From Alkalihalobacillus sp. CinArs1 (GTDB taxonomy: Bacteria; Bacillota; Bacilli; Bacillales; Guptibacillaceae), in the NCBI RefSeq assembly GCF_947387515.1, contig NZ_CANDOB010000002.1:248001-312000 (forward strand): DNA of 64,000 bases, written 5' to 3'. Shown here one piece after another: positions 8,319-17,259 of this stretch. A model generated the notes under the pieces. The model was not told where the DNA came from and did not search any database. It saw only the letters and a list, made by a program, of their open reading frames with translations. Position numbers and translations under genes: made by a program. How positions within the stretch are numbered: the stretch's first letter is position 1; each line of letters opens with the position of its first letter.

Positions 8319-9139
8319 TGGGGCCACTTAAGCAGCTCGTCAGGTTCGGGTGGGAGCAAGCGCTATCCTGCTTGTTCCCGGTCGTTATCTTTGCTTCCTT
8401 AGCTCTTACGAAATTTGTTCCGCTCCCCCTATTGCCGAGATATGACTGGCTACTCTTAATCTGTTTAGTCATGCAGTGGTGGATGATTCGTTCTGGTCTT
8501 GAGACGCGAGATGAATTGAAGGTGATCACGATGTTTCACATCATCGGTCTCGCCCTAGAGCTCTTTAAAGTGCACATGGGCTCATGGTCATATCCGGCAG
8601 AGGGTTACTCAAAGGTTTTTGGAGTACCGTTGTACAGCGGATTTATGTATGCGAGCGTTGCGAGCTATCTCTGTCAGGCGTGGAGAAGGCTTAACGTAAA
8701 ACTGGTCAAATGGCCAACTTTGTGGCTCGTCGTTCCACTTGCGGCTGCAATCTACCTAAACTTCTTCACACATCATTATTGGATCGATGTTCGCTGGTGG
8801 TTATCAGCGCTCGTCATCATCGTCTTCTTTCAATCATGGGTCACGTATGAGGTTGGAGGAAAGCAATACCGCATGCCGATCGCGCTTTCATTTGTGCTCA
8901 TCGGATTTTTCATATGGATCGCAGAGAACATCGCGACTTTCTTCAGCGCATGGGAATACCCGAACCAGAGAGATGCCTGGAGTCTTGTTCACCTTGGAAA
9001 AGTAAGCTCGTGGCTTCTCTTAGTGATTGTCAGCTTTCTGATCGTAGCGACGTTAAAGCAGGTGAAAGGGAAAAGTTCTAGTTTGCCACGTACATCTTCT
9101 AGCTCTAGCTACCTCTCACTACGAGGAACGATGAAATAA
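8315..9139 (+). CDS. DUF817 integral membrane protein (YoaT-like)
   Basis: This 274-residue protein has seven to eight predicted transmembrane helices and many conserved Trp/His residues (ELFKVHMGSWSYPAEGYSK, WIAENIATFFSAWEYP). That pattern is characteristic of DUF817. GTG at 8315 overlaps the upstream TGA; the ATG at 8318 is equally possible. The last 25 residues are a Ser-rich tail. Its 3' end overlaps the convergent gene by 31 bp, with no terminator visible between them. The biochemical role is unknown. Confidence 0.85.
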   Translation: MMGPLKQLVRFGWEQALSCLFPVVIFASLALTKFVPLPLLPRYDWLLLICLVMQWWMIRSGLETRDELKVITMFHIIGLALELFKVHMGSWSYPAEGYSKVFGVPLYSGFMYASVASYLCQAWRRLNVKLVKWPTLWLVVPLAAAIYLNFFTHHYWIDVRWWLSALVIIVFFQSWVTYEVGGKQYRMPIALSFVLIGFFIWIAENIATFFSAWEYPNQRDAWSLVHLGKVSSWLLLVIVSFLIVATLKQVKGKSSSLPRTSSSSSYLSLRGTMK

Positions 9140-9582
9140 AGCGATGTTTCTTCATCTTCATGGTTAAAGGATTCTGGATAATATTCGAAGCAGTAAGAAA
9201 GGTCGATTTCCGAGGGTCTTTCTTTTTGTATGAAATCATAGACTGATTTAATGTCACGGTCTTTATTACGAAAGCTGATTTCAAAGGATAAATACGTTCC
9301 TTTTGGAATGATGATTCTCTCAAAATCACTCGTTTCACCGAATGCTGTGACTTCACAAGCTGCTGTGTATGCATAACTTCCGTGCTCGATTTCTTTCATA
9401 TAGCCGATCGCTTCTTCCTTTTCGACAAGGTGACTCACGTGACGGTTCATGAATTGCTCCGAGAACGTTGTCCAGAAAGACGGTAGATCCACTTCTTCTA
9501 AGGAGTTAAGGGAAAGGGAACCTGGATAGCTTAGGCCAACATAATAACGATCTTCGTTCCAGTGTAGTTTTTCGTAATTCAT
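9109..9582 (-). CDS. GyrI-like / AraC effector-binding domain protein
   Basis: This 157-residue protein has the alpha-beta pattern of the GyrI-like small-molecule-binding fold. IPKGTYLSFEISF at about residues 96-108 corresponds to the conserved 'ipaGtYavF' strand. There is no DNA-binding domain, so it is a stand-alone ligand-binding protein. The ATG at 9582 is used because GGAGG lies immediately upstream of it and inside the longer frame. The gene is convergent with, and overlaps, the DUF817 gene. The ligand is unknown. Confidence 0.65.
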   Translation of the reverse strand: MNYEKLHWNEDRYYVGLSYPGSLSLNSLEEVDLPSFWTTFSEQFMNRHVSHLVEKEEAIGYMKEIEHGSYAYTAACEVTAFGETSDFERIIIPKGTYLSFEISFRNKDRDIKSVYDFIQKERPSEIDLSYCFEYYPESFNHEDEETSLYFIVPRSER

Positions 9583-9706
9583 TGTAGTCGCCTCCATTTT
9601 TATAAACGTATCGTCCTCACAATCATAGCATGAACATCGTAGGAAATTTGATAGAAGAGGTACGCGTTAGGCATAGGTAAATAGAATCGTTCTATAACGG
9701 TAGCTA

Positions 9707-9734
9707 TTGTATTTTTAGAAGACTCCTATATACT
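9707..9734 (+). promoter_or_regulatory. Sigma-A promoter of thiC
   Basis: TTGTAT (9707-9712), a 16-nt spacer and TATACT (9729-9734) lie about 20 nt before the riboswitch. Confidence 0.6.
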
Positions 9735-9754
9735 AGAATCAAATACAATAGAGT

Positions 9755-9852
9755 TAACTAGGGGAGCCCAATGAGCTGGGCTGAGAAGGAAACGCTTTGA
9801 AGTTTCTTGACTCTTTGGACCTGATCTGGATCATACCAGCGTAGGGAAGTTA
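9755..9852 (+). ncRNA. TPP riboswitch (THI element) aptamer
   Basis: The sequence shows the two hallmarks of the thiamine-pyrophosphate aptamer: GGGCTGAGA near 9778-9786 and ACCTGATCTGGATCATACC at about 9819-9837. The P1 arms TAACT (9755-9759) and AGTTA (9848-9852) close it. A terminator at 9891-9929 forms the expression platform, and thiC follows. Binding of TPP is expected to cause premature termination. Confidence 0.97.
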
Positions 9853-9890
9853 GAACGATCATCACTGTAACGCAACGTCTGTTTACATAT

Positions 9891-11779
<1,889 letters not shown>

Positions 11780-11796
11780 CGTTAGGGGGCGGCATT

Positions 11797-11964
11797 GTGA
11801 ACGTTCATCAACTAGAAGAGGAAATGAAAGTTACGAAACAACACCTTGCATTACTGGAGAACCAATTAAAGGCATTTCAAGAAAAGTGTGAGCATCATTT
11901 TGAAGGAGATCAATACTTTGAAAAATGTTCGAAGTGTCATAAGGTAGAAGTTTTATATTATTAA
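11797..11964 (+). CDS. Small Cys/His protein of unknown function
   Basis: This 55-residue ORF starts at GTG 11797 behind AGGGGGC. An N-terminal amphipathic, coiled-coil-like helix (HQLEEEMKVTKQHLALLENQL) is followed by CEHHF and CSKCH, a possible zinc knuckle. It ends in VEVLYY. Small proteins of this plan are scattered in Bacillaceae, but no function is known to me. It begins 17 bp after thiC and could be read through from it. Confidence 0.6.
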   Translation: MNVHQLEEEMKVTKQHLALLENQLKAFQEKCEHHFEGDQYFEKCSKCHKVEVLYY

Positions 11965-11975
11965 CGTGGCTCACT

Positions 11976-12010
11976 CAACAAGTGGAGTTCGTTTAGCGCT
12001 CCACTTGTTG
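11976..12010 (+). terminator. Inverted repeat, probable terminator
   Basis: A perfect 12-bp stem, CAACAAGTGGAG/CTCCACTTGTTG, with an 11-nt loop follows the small ORF. There is no T-run, so termination would be weak. Confidence 0.5.
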
Positions 12011-12021
12011 CAATGTGACAA

Positions 12022-12165
12022 ATGAAGAGACATGGTGCTAATTTAGAGCTGCAACCACCGTTATTTTATAACTGGGTTGGGTTCGAATTAAGATTGCGAC
12101 AGATTCTAGAGAATGAAGCCGGCTTATATGCAGGGAGTTTACCAAAGGGCCATCACATTATTTGA
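12022..12165 (+). pseudogene. Possible DUF3885 fragment
   Basis: A 47-residue frame opens with ATG at 12022 but has no ribosome site. Its LELQPPLFYNWVGFELR segment resembles the start of DUF3885 proteins as I remember them. The reading frame then diverges and stops. It may be a gene remnant between thiC and the ABC exporter; chance similarity is not excluded. Confidence 0.25.
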
Positions 12166-12202
12166 ATTTTTCATAACTAGGTTATCGTTATAGAATAAAA
12201 GA

Positions 12203-12257
12203 TTGACTACTACGTCTAAATCGATTAGCATAGTTAGTTGATAATGGTTTTCAATTA
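12203..12257 (+). promoter_or_regulatory. Sigma-A promoter with overlapping Fur box
   Basis: TTGACT (12203-12208), 17 nt and TAGCAT (12226-12231) make a good promoter. Around its expected start site lies TGATAATGGTTTTCA (12239-12253), a 7-1-7 Fur-type dyad (consensus TGATAATNATTATCA, two mismatches). In B. subtilis the homologous ywjA is, to my knowledge, in the Fur regulon, which supports the call. Confidence 0.65.
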
Positions 12258-12304
12258 AACCACTTACATAGTATTCGAAAATTTGATAACAAAGGGATGG
12301 TTCC

Positions 12305-14041
12305 ATGCTCAAACGTTTCTTTTCTTATTACCGTCCATACAAGTGGCTGTTTATCTTAGATTTCTTTTGTGCCGTGTTTGTCGGTATATTGGAGCTGGCC
12401 TTCCCACTCGCAGTCAATCAGGTAATCGATCGGTTGCTGCCTGAACAAAATTGGTCGCTCATCATGTTCGCTTGTCTAGGATTGCTTCTCGTGTACCTGT
12501 TGAATACAGGACTGCACTATGTCGTGACGTACTGGGGGCACATGCTTGGAATCAACATCGAAACAGATATGAGACAGAAGTTATTTACGCACATGCAGAA
12601 GCTATCGTTCTCTTATTATGATGGGAATAAAACAGGGCATAGTATTTCACGTCTGACGAAAGACTTAGAGGAAATTGGAGAAGTTGCCCACCATGGACCA
12701 GAGGATGTTTTTGTTGCCTTGATGACGCTAGTCGGTTCGTTCGTTCTTATGCTCACGATCAATTGGCAGCTTGCCGTCATCTCTTTCATCGTGATTCCGT
12801 TCCTCATCATTCTTGCTGTTTACTTTAATAAAAAGATGACGAGAACGTTTCGTAAGATGTTCCATCGCGTCGCAGAAATCAATACTAGAGTCGAAGATAG
12901 CATCGGTGGCATTCGTGTTGTGCAGGCGTTCGCCAATGAAAAGCATGAACAAGAAAAATTTCTAGAAGAAAACAATCGCTATAAAGGAACGAAACTGCAA
13001 TCATACAAGATCATGGCACAAAACGTGACGGCAAACTACATGACGATGCGCCTGGTGACGTTAACGACACTACTGTTCGGCACGTATTTTGTTATTCAAA
13101 ATCAGTTAACATACGGTGAGTTTGTGGCCTTTATCCTTCTTGCAAATATTCTCATTGGCCCAATTCAGAAGATCAATGCGGTTATTGAAAGCTATCCGAA
13201 GGGGATCGCAGGATTTAAGCGGTATACAGAAATTATGGATACTGCTCCGGATATTGAAGATACACCGCAAGCTTTTCATAAAGAACTACAAGGTGACATT
13301 GTGTATCACGATGTGAGGTTTGGATATGAATCGTGGAATCCGATTCTTAAAGGCGTGAGTTTACAGATCTCTCCTGGGGAGACGGTGGCGTTCGTTGGGC
13401 CTTCAGGTGCCGGGAAGACAACGCTTTGTAGTCTGCTGCCTCGTTTTTACGAAGTTCATAGCGGAGACATCACAATCGATGGCACGAATATTCGTGATCT
13501 GAAACTTGAAACGCTGCGCAGTCAAATCGGTATCGTTCAGCAGGACGTCTTTTTATTTTCAGGAACGATTCGTGAAAATATTGAATATGGCAAGCTTGGC
13601 GCATCGGATGAAGAAATTCTAGAAGCAGCGAAACGAGCGAGGCTTGAGGAGTTCATCGCTGATCAACCAGAGGGACTCGATACGGTTATTGGAGAGCGTG
13701 GTGTGAAGCTGTCTGGAGGACAAAAACAGCGGCTTGCGATCGCGAGAATCTTCCTGAAGAACCCTCCTATTCTTATTTTGGATGAAGCGACTTCCGCATT
13801 GGATACGGAAACAGAAGAAGCGATTCAAAAGTCGCTGGATGAATTGACGGTTGGCAGGACGACACTCGTCATCGCACACCGCTTAGCGACGATCAAGAAT
13901 GCGGACCGGATTATGGTCGTTACGAAAGACGGCATTTCTGAAGAAGGCTCTCATGACGAACTTCTTCGTCAAGATGGCCTCTATAAAAAGCTTCACCAAG
14001 CTCAGTTTGGTCATCCTGAACTCTTAAAGGAAATTTATTGA
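12305..14041 (+). CDS. ywjA: ABC exporter, fused permease/ATPase (YwjA-like)
   Basis: This 578-residue half-transporter probably works as a homodimer. Six transmembrane helices (about residues 15-320) are followed by a nucleotide-binding domain. That domain has Walker A GPSGAGKTT (from residue 366), signature LSGGQKQR (about 470) and Walker B ILILDEATS (about 488). The opening MLKRFFSYYRPYK and GHMLGINIETDMRQ closely resemble B. subtilis YwjA. A Fur-type box overlaps its promoter, so iron limitation probably induces it. The substrate is unknown. Confidence 0.88.
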   Translation: MLKRFFSYYRPYKWLFILDFFCAVFVGILELAFPLAVNQVIDRLLPEQNWSLIMFACLGLLLVYLLNTGLHYVVTYWGHMLGINIETDMRQKLFTHMQKLSFSYYDGNKTGHSISRLTKDLEEIGEVAHHGPEDVFVALMTLVGSFVLMLTINWQLAVISFIVIPFLIILAVYFNKKMTRTFRKMFHRVAEINTRVEDSIGGIRVVQAFANEKHEQEKFLEENNRYKGTKLQSYKIMAQNVTANYMTMRLVTLTTLLFGTYFVIQNQLTYGEFVAFILLANILIGPIQKINAVIESYPKGIAGFKRYTEIMDTAPDIEDTPQAFHKELQGDIVYHDVRFGYESWNPILKGVSLQISPGETVAFVGPSGAGKTTLCSLLPRFYEVHSGDITIDGTNIRDLKLETLRSQIGIVQQDVFLFSGTIRENIEYGKLGASDEEILEAAKRARLEEFIADQPEGLDTVIGERGVKLSGGQKQRLAIARIFLKNPPILILDEATSALDTETEEAIQKSLDELTVGRTTLVIAHRLATIKNADRIMVVTKDGISEEGSHDELLRQDGLYKKLHQAQFGHPELLKEIY

Positions 14042-14050
14042 AAAAGGTCT

Positions 14051-14078
14051 TTGCTTTACTGGAAATGTTAGGTATACT
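14051..14078 (+). promoter_or_regulatory. Sigma-A promoter of the padR operon
   Basis: TTGCTT (14051-14056), a 16-nt spacer and TATACT (14073-14078) lie immediately before the first palindrome. Confidence 0.55.
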
Positions 14079-14080
14079 GT

Positions 14081-14141
14081 AACTACATTGCAATGCAATG
14101 TAGTTATTTTTTATTCAACTACCTTGTAAAACAATATAGGT
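14081..14141 (+). promoter_or_regulatory. Tandem PadR-type operators
   Basis: A perfect 11-3-11 palindrome (14081-14105; arms AACTACATTGC/GCAATGTAGTT) is followed by a degenerate copy at 14117-14141 that matches it at 19 of 25 positions. Their centres are 36 bp apart, and both lie between the promoter and the padR start. They are likely autorepression sites. The first palindrome plus its T-run could also act as a terminator. Confidence 0.65.
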
Positions 14142-14158
14142 GAACGGAGAGGTGGAAG

Positions 14159-14485
14159 ATGTCTTCGAGTCAGATTTTAAAAGGGATACTAGAAGGCTGC
14201 TTGTTATCCATTATTGGAAAAGGCGAAACGTACGGGTATGAAATGATCGAAAAACTGAATGAGTATGGGTTCAACATGGTAAGAGAAGGAAGTATTTATC
14301 CTCTGTTGCTACGCATGAAAAAAGAAGGGCTCGTTGTAACGTCACAAAAGCAGTTACCCTCTGGCGGGCCGAAGCGAAAGTATTATTCGCTAACTCGTAA
14401 AGGGGAAGAAGAATTAGCGGCATTTAAGGAGAAGTGGGGGTCACTATCAAAAAGCGTTGATCGCTTGTTAGAGGAGGAAGGATAA
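14159..14485 (+). CDS. PadR-family transcriptional regulator
   Basis: This 108-residue winged-helix protein has the PadR landmarks GETYGYEMIEKL, GSIYPLLLRMKKEGLV and GGPKRKYYSLTRKGEEEL. It has the short C-terminal dimerisation helix of the PadR-s2 type. GGAGAGGTGGAAG precedes the ATG. It overlaps the next gene by one base (TAATG), the usual pairing of PadR with a membrane protein it controls. Two palindromes upstream suggest autoregulation. Confidence 0.93.
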   Translation: MSSSQILKGILEGCLLSIIGKGETYGYEMIEKLNEYGFNMVREGSIYPLLLRMKKEGLVVTSQKQLPSGGPKRKYYSLTRKGEEELAAFKEKWGSLSKSVDRLLEEEG

Positions 14486-15240
14486 TGGGATTATCTGTTC
14501 AAAGTCAAGAGTTCCTAGCGAATCTACGACTCTATTTGATCTCGAGTGGGAAGAACGAAGACGAAATCGAAAGTATCATTAGTGAACTCAACGATCATTT
14601 GCTTCAAGCAGAAAAAGCAGGGAAAGATGTCAGTGACATCATAGGAAAATCGCCAAAGGATTATATGAAACAACTATCGAAAGAAATGCCGATCGATCGT
14701 AAGGATGTGTTGAAGTATAGTTTGATGGTCATGATTGGAGCCATTGCATTCATTGTGTTAGGAAACGTTGTTCGCGGCGGAATCGAAGCGTCTGTCCTCG
14801 AGCTCATCAGTTATCCACTCATCATTCTCTTTTATATTGGATTGATTTCAGTCACGTTCCGCCGGATTGCTACTAGTGGAAATAAGATGCTGGTGTGGAC
14901 GCTTCTAGGCATCGTAGGAGCGGTTCCAACCGTTCTCATACTAGCTTTACTTTTCTTAAATGGTGCCGTTGAGACACCTACAGTCACATTTCATTCAACT
15001 TGGAACATCATTGCCGCAGCTGTCGCCGTTCTCCTTATCATCGGCTTATCACTTTGGACGAGAACCTGGGTCATGATCATCATTGCTGCGATCGTATTTG
15101 TTCCTGACTTGATCATGAACGTTACCGAGCTCGAGGAAAGTACAAAAATCATTACATCCAGCATGCTGATCATGCTCGGGATGGCGATCTACCTATTCTT
15201 CATGTGGAAAAAAGACAAAAAGCAAAATGTTATAGGATAG
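14485..15240 (+). CDS. Membrane protein with N-terminal HAAS/DUF1700-like domain
   Basis: This 251-residue protein has a helical cytoplasmic N-terminal domain (about 1-75; FLANLRLYLISSGKNEDEIESII) of the type found in proteins encoded beside PadR regulators. Six or seven transmembrane helices follow. It is translationally coupled to padR. It probably forms a regulator/sensor pair with it, but signal and target are unknown. Confidence 0.7.
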   Translation: MGLSVQSQEFLANLRLYLISSGKNEDEIESIISELNDHLLQAEKAGKDVSDIIGKSPKDYMKQLSKEMPIDRKDVLKYSLMVMIGAIAFIVLGNVVRGGIEASVLELISYPLIILFYIGLISVTFRRIATSGNKMLVWTLLGIVGAVPTVLILALLFLNGAVETPTVTFHSTWNIIAAAVAVLLIIGLSLWTRTWVMIIIAAIVFVPDLIMNVTELEESTKIITSSMLIMLGMAIYLFFMWKKDKKQNVIG

Positions 15241-15244
15241 AAGA

Positions 15245-15269
15245 AACGCCCTGCAGTCCGCAGGGCGTT
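15245..15269. terminator. Terminator hairpin between convergent genes
   Basis: The 10-bp GC-rich stem AACGCCCTGC/GCAGGGCGTT lies 4 bp after the upstream stop and just before the end of the convergent gene. Confidence 0.7.
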
Positions 15270-15271
15270 CG

Positions 15272-15997
15272 TTATCTTCGTATTTTTTGTAGAAGTCTTA
15301 GAATCTCGATATATAACCATACTAGTGTGACCATGAGTCCAAACGCGCCGTACCATTCGAGGTATTTAGGTGCGCGAGCGTCGACACCTCTTTCGATGAA
15401 GTCAAAGTCTAACACGAGGTTAAGCGCGGCGATGGCGACGATGAAAACGGAGATGCCGATGCCGATCACGCCGTTTGAATGTAAGTATGGCACGGTCATC
15501 GTTGTAAACATGTTCAGTACAATATCGAGTAGATAGACAACAAAAATAGCGAGCGTCGCTGAGACGACCATCAAGCGAAAGTTCTTCGTTACTTTTATAA
15601 TTCTTGCCGCATAAAGGAATAACAGGACGCCCATAACTGAAAACGTTAGTGCTGCTGCTTGAATCACGATTCCAGGAAACTGGTTTTCGAGAATGGCAGA
15701 TATGCCGCCTATCGCAAAACCTTCAAGCGCTGCATAGATCGGTGCTGTGATAGGTGCTGCTTTCTTTACGAACACCGTGATTAGAGCGACCACGAGCGCT
15801 CCGATTCCTCCGATCATCATCATGAAGATGACGTCTTCCCCTTGCGTAAAGCGATACCATGTGTAGACCGCCGTTCCGAGTAAAAAGAGAAAGAGTACAA
15901 ACGTCTTTCCAACCGTACCACCGAGTGTCATCGTTTCGCCTTGTTCACCCGTATTGCGAAATATATCGTTCTTTAATACTGGATTTCCGCTTCTCAT
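15272..15997 (-). CDS. Bax inhibitor-1/YccA family-like membrane protein
   Basis: This 241-residue protein has about seven transmembrane helices and a soluble N-terminus of about 30 residues (SGNPVLKNDIF). LEGFAIGGISAILE and ALNLVLDFDFIERGVDARAPKYLEWYG are typical of the bacterial Bax1-I relatives. ATG at 15997 has AAAGGAAG nearby; the longer frame to 16054 would overlap the upstream GNAT gene. The proposed role is membrane homeostasis or a pH-dependent Ca2+ leak, known for only a few members. Confidence 0.85.
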   Translation of the reverse strand: MRSGNPVLKNDIFRNTGEQGETMTLGGTVGKTFVLFLFLLGTAVYTWYRFTQGEDVIFMMMIGGIGALVVALITVFVKKAAPITAPIYAALEGFAIGGISAILENQFPGIVIQAAALTFSVMGVLLFLYAARIIKVTKNFRLMVVSATLAIFVVYLLDIVLNMFTTMTVPYLHSNGVIGIGISVFIVAIAALNLVLDFDFIERGVDARAPKYLEWYGAFGLMVTLVWLYIEILRLLQKIRR

Positions 15998-16034
15998 TTT
16001 AGTCTTCCTTTCTATTAAGAAGGTTTCTCTTGTT

Positions 16035-16493
16035 CTACGAATGCGAGGTTCCAAACGTTTCAGAGAGTGCTTTTTTCATGAGAATGTGTGGAATCCCATC
16101 TTCCATGAATACGTCAGAGACCGTTTTATACCCTAACTTATGGTAAAAGGTTTCGGCTTGGACTTGACCGTGAAGCTTTACCTTCGTAACCCCCTGATTT
16201 GCTGCTAGCTCTTCAAGTTTGTGAACGATCATATTGCCGATGCCTTGCTTTCGATAAGATGGAAGGATGCATATGCGTTCGAGTTTTCCATACCCGTCAT
16301 GAACGCGCCATCTGCCAGTGCCAACCGCATGTTCGCCGTCCAGAATAAGAATATGCTCGGCATCCGCTTTTAGACTGTCAAATTCATCGTATTCTTCTTC
16401 TTCAGGCGTTCCTTGCTCATCGATAAAAACGTTCTTTCTAATTTCAAATGCTGTATCTAACTGCTTCTGTGTTTCGATAAGAATGGCTTCCAT
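16035..16493 (-). CDS. GNAT family N-acetyltransferase (YjcF/ElaA type)
   Basis: This 152-residue protein opens with RKNVFIDEQGTPEEEEYDEFD, typical of the YjcF/ElaA-like acetyltransferases. The acetyl-CoA loop is ICILPSYRKQGIGNMIV (about residues 72-88; Q/RxxGxG/A). GGAGAGGGG lies 8 nt before the ATG. The substrate is unknown. It is upstream of, and co-directional with, the Bax-inhibitor-like gene. Confidence 0.88.
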   Translation of the reverse strand: MEAILIETQKQLDTAFEIRKNVFIDEQGTPEEEEYDEFDSLKADAEHILILDGEHAVGTGRWRVHDGYGKLERICILPSYRKQGIGNMIVHKLEELAANQGVTKVKLHGQVQAETFYHKLGYKTVSDVFMEDGIPHILMKKALSETFGTSHS

Positions 16494-16644
16494 TCTATTG
16501 ACCCCTCTCCAAACGTTCTAGTAAAAGTATAATGAAAATCAGCTCAAGAAGAAAATAAAATGGATGTGTATGGAAGGTTTTGGATGCCGAGTAGTAGAAG
16601 ATGAGAGCAGTAGTTATGGAAGTGTATGTAGAGAGGGGTTAAGT

Positions 16645-17121
16645 ATGAGAAATTGGATGATAATTATAGGAACGCTCTTCCTTGTGCTGGCAGGCTGTAC
16701 ATCGAATAAAGAAGCTGTGACGCTCCCTGATAATATTCCAGAACATGTGTCAGAAAAAGATTTTGAAGAAATCGATTGGGAGAGAAAAGCGGAGCCGTTT
16801 GCGGATGGAAACATGATTGGAAATGAAAATAAGACTGGCGTCATCGGTATGGACCAACCTAGTTTAGAGGGTCAGAAATGGATGTGGCATCTATGGGGGG
16901 TGGAGGATACAGAATTAACGGTAGTCGGTTATCACCGTGAGAGTGGTACGGTTCACCAGATTCTTGCTGGTGCGTGGACGATTCCTTTAGGGGGAGAAAA
17001 CAATGGAGCGGATTCACACGCCCCTTCTTCTGTAATCGTTCCGAAAAAGGGGGAGTGGGCCATGCTGGTATATACGGGTGATTCCTTGTTCGATACGCTA
17101 ATTTATGAGATTGAAAAATAG
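16645..17121 (+). CDS. Lipoprotein of unknown function
   Basis: This 158-residue protein begins MRNWMIIIGTLFLVLAGC, a type II signal peptide with lipobox LAGC (lipidated Cys18). The mature part has a Trp-rich stretch (GQKWMWHLWG) and predicted beta structure. The ATG at 16645 is chosen over 16564 because it gives a proper signal peptide and has GAGAGGGG upstream. No enzymatic motif is visible. Confidence 0.8.
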   Translation: MRNWMIIIGTLFLVLAGCTSNKEAVTLPDNIPEHVSEKDFEEIDWERKAEPFADGNMIGNENKTGVIGMDQPSLEGQKWMWHLWGVEDTELTVVGYHRESGTVHQILAGAWTIPLGGENNGADSHAPSSVIVPKKGEWAMLVYTGDSLFDTLIYEIEK

Positions 17122-17130
17122 GTGAAGGCG

Positions 17131-17155
17131 AGCGGCTCTCTAAAGAGCCGCTTTT
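17131..17155 (+). terminator. Rho-independent terminator
   Basis: The 9-bp stem AGCGGCTCT/AGAGCCGCT is followed by TTTTG after the lipoprotein gene. Confidence 0.85.
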
Positions 17156-17187
17156 GTTGTTATAGTTTCTGTTTTACTCTTTTTGGG

Positions 17188-17234
17188 TTGATATAGTACA
17201 GTTGAATATTTAGAATAGTATGTAAACGCTTTAA
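17188..17234 (+). promoter_or_regulatory. Sigma-A promoter with CcpA (cre) site
   Basis: TTGATA (17188-17193), 17 nt and TAGAAT (17211-17216) form a near-consensus promoter. TGTAAACGCTTTAA at 17221-17234 matches the cre consensus TGWAARCGYTWWCW at 13 of 14 positions and covers the start site, so glucose repression through CcpA is likely. Confidence 0.75.
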
Positions 17235-17259
17235 ATTCTCAAAAGGGAGAGTGGATGTG

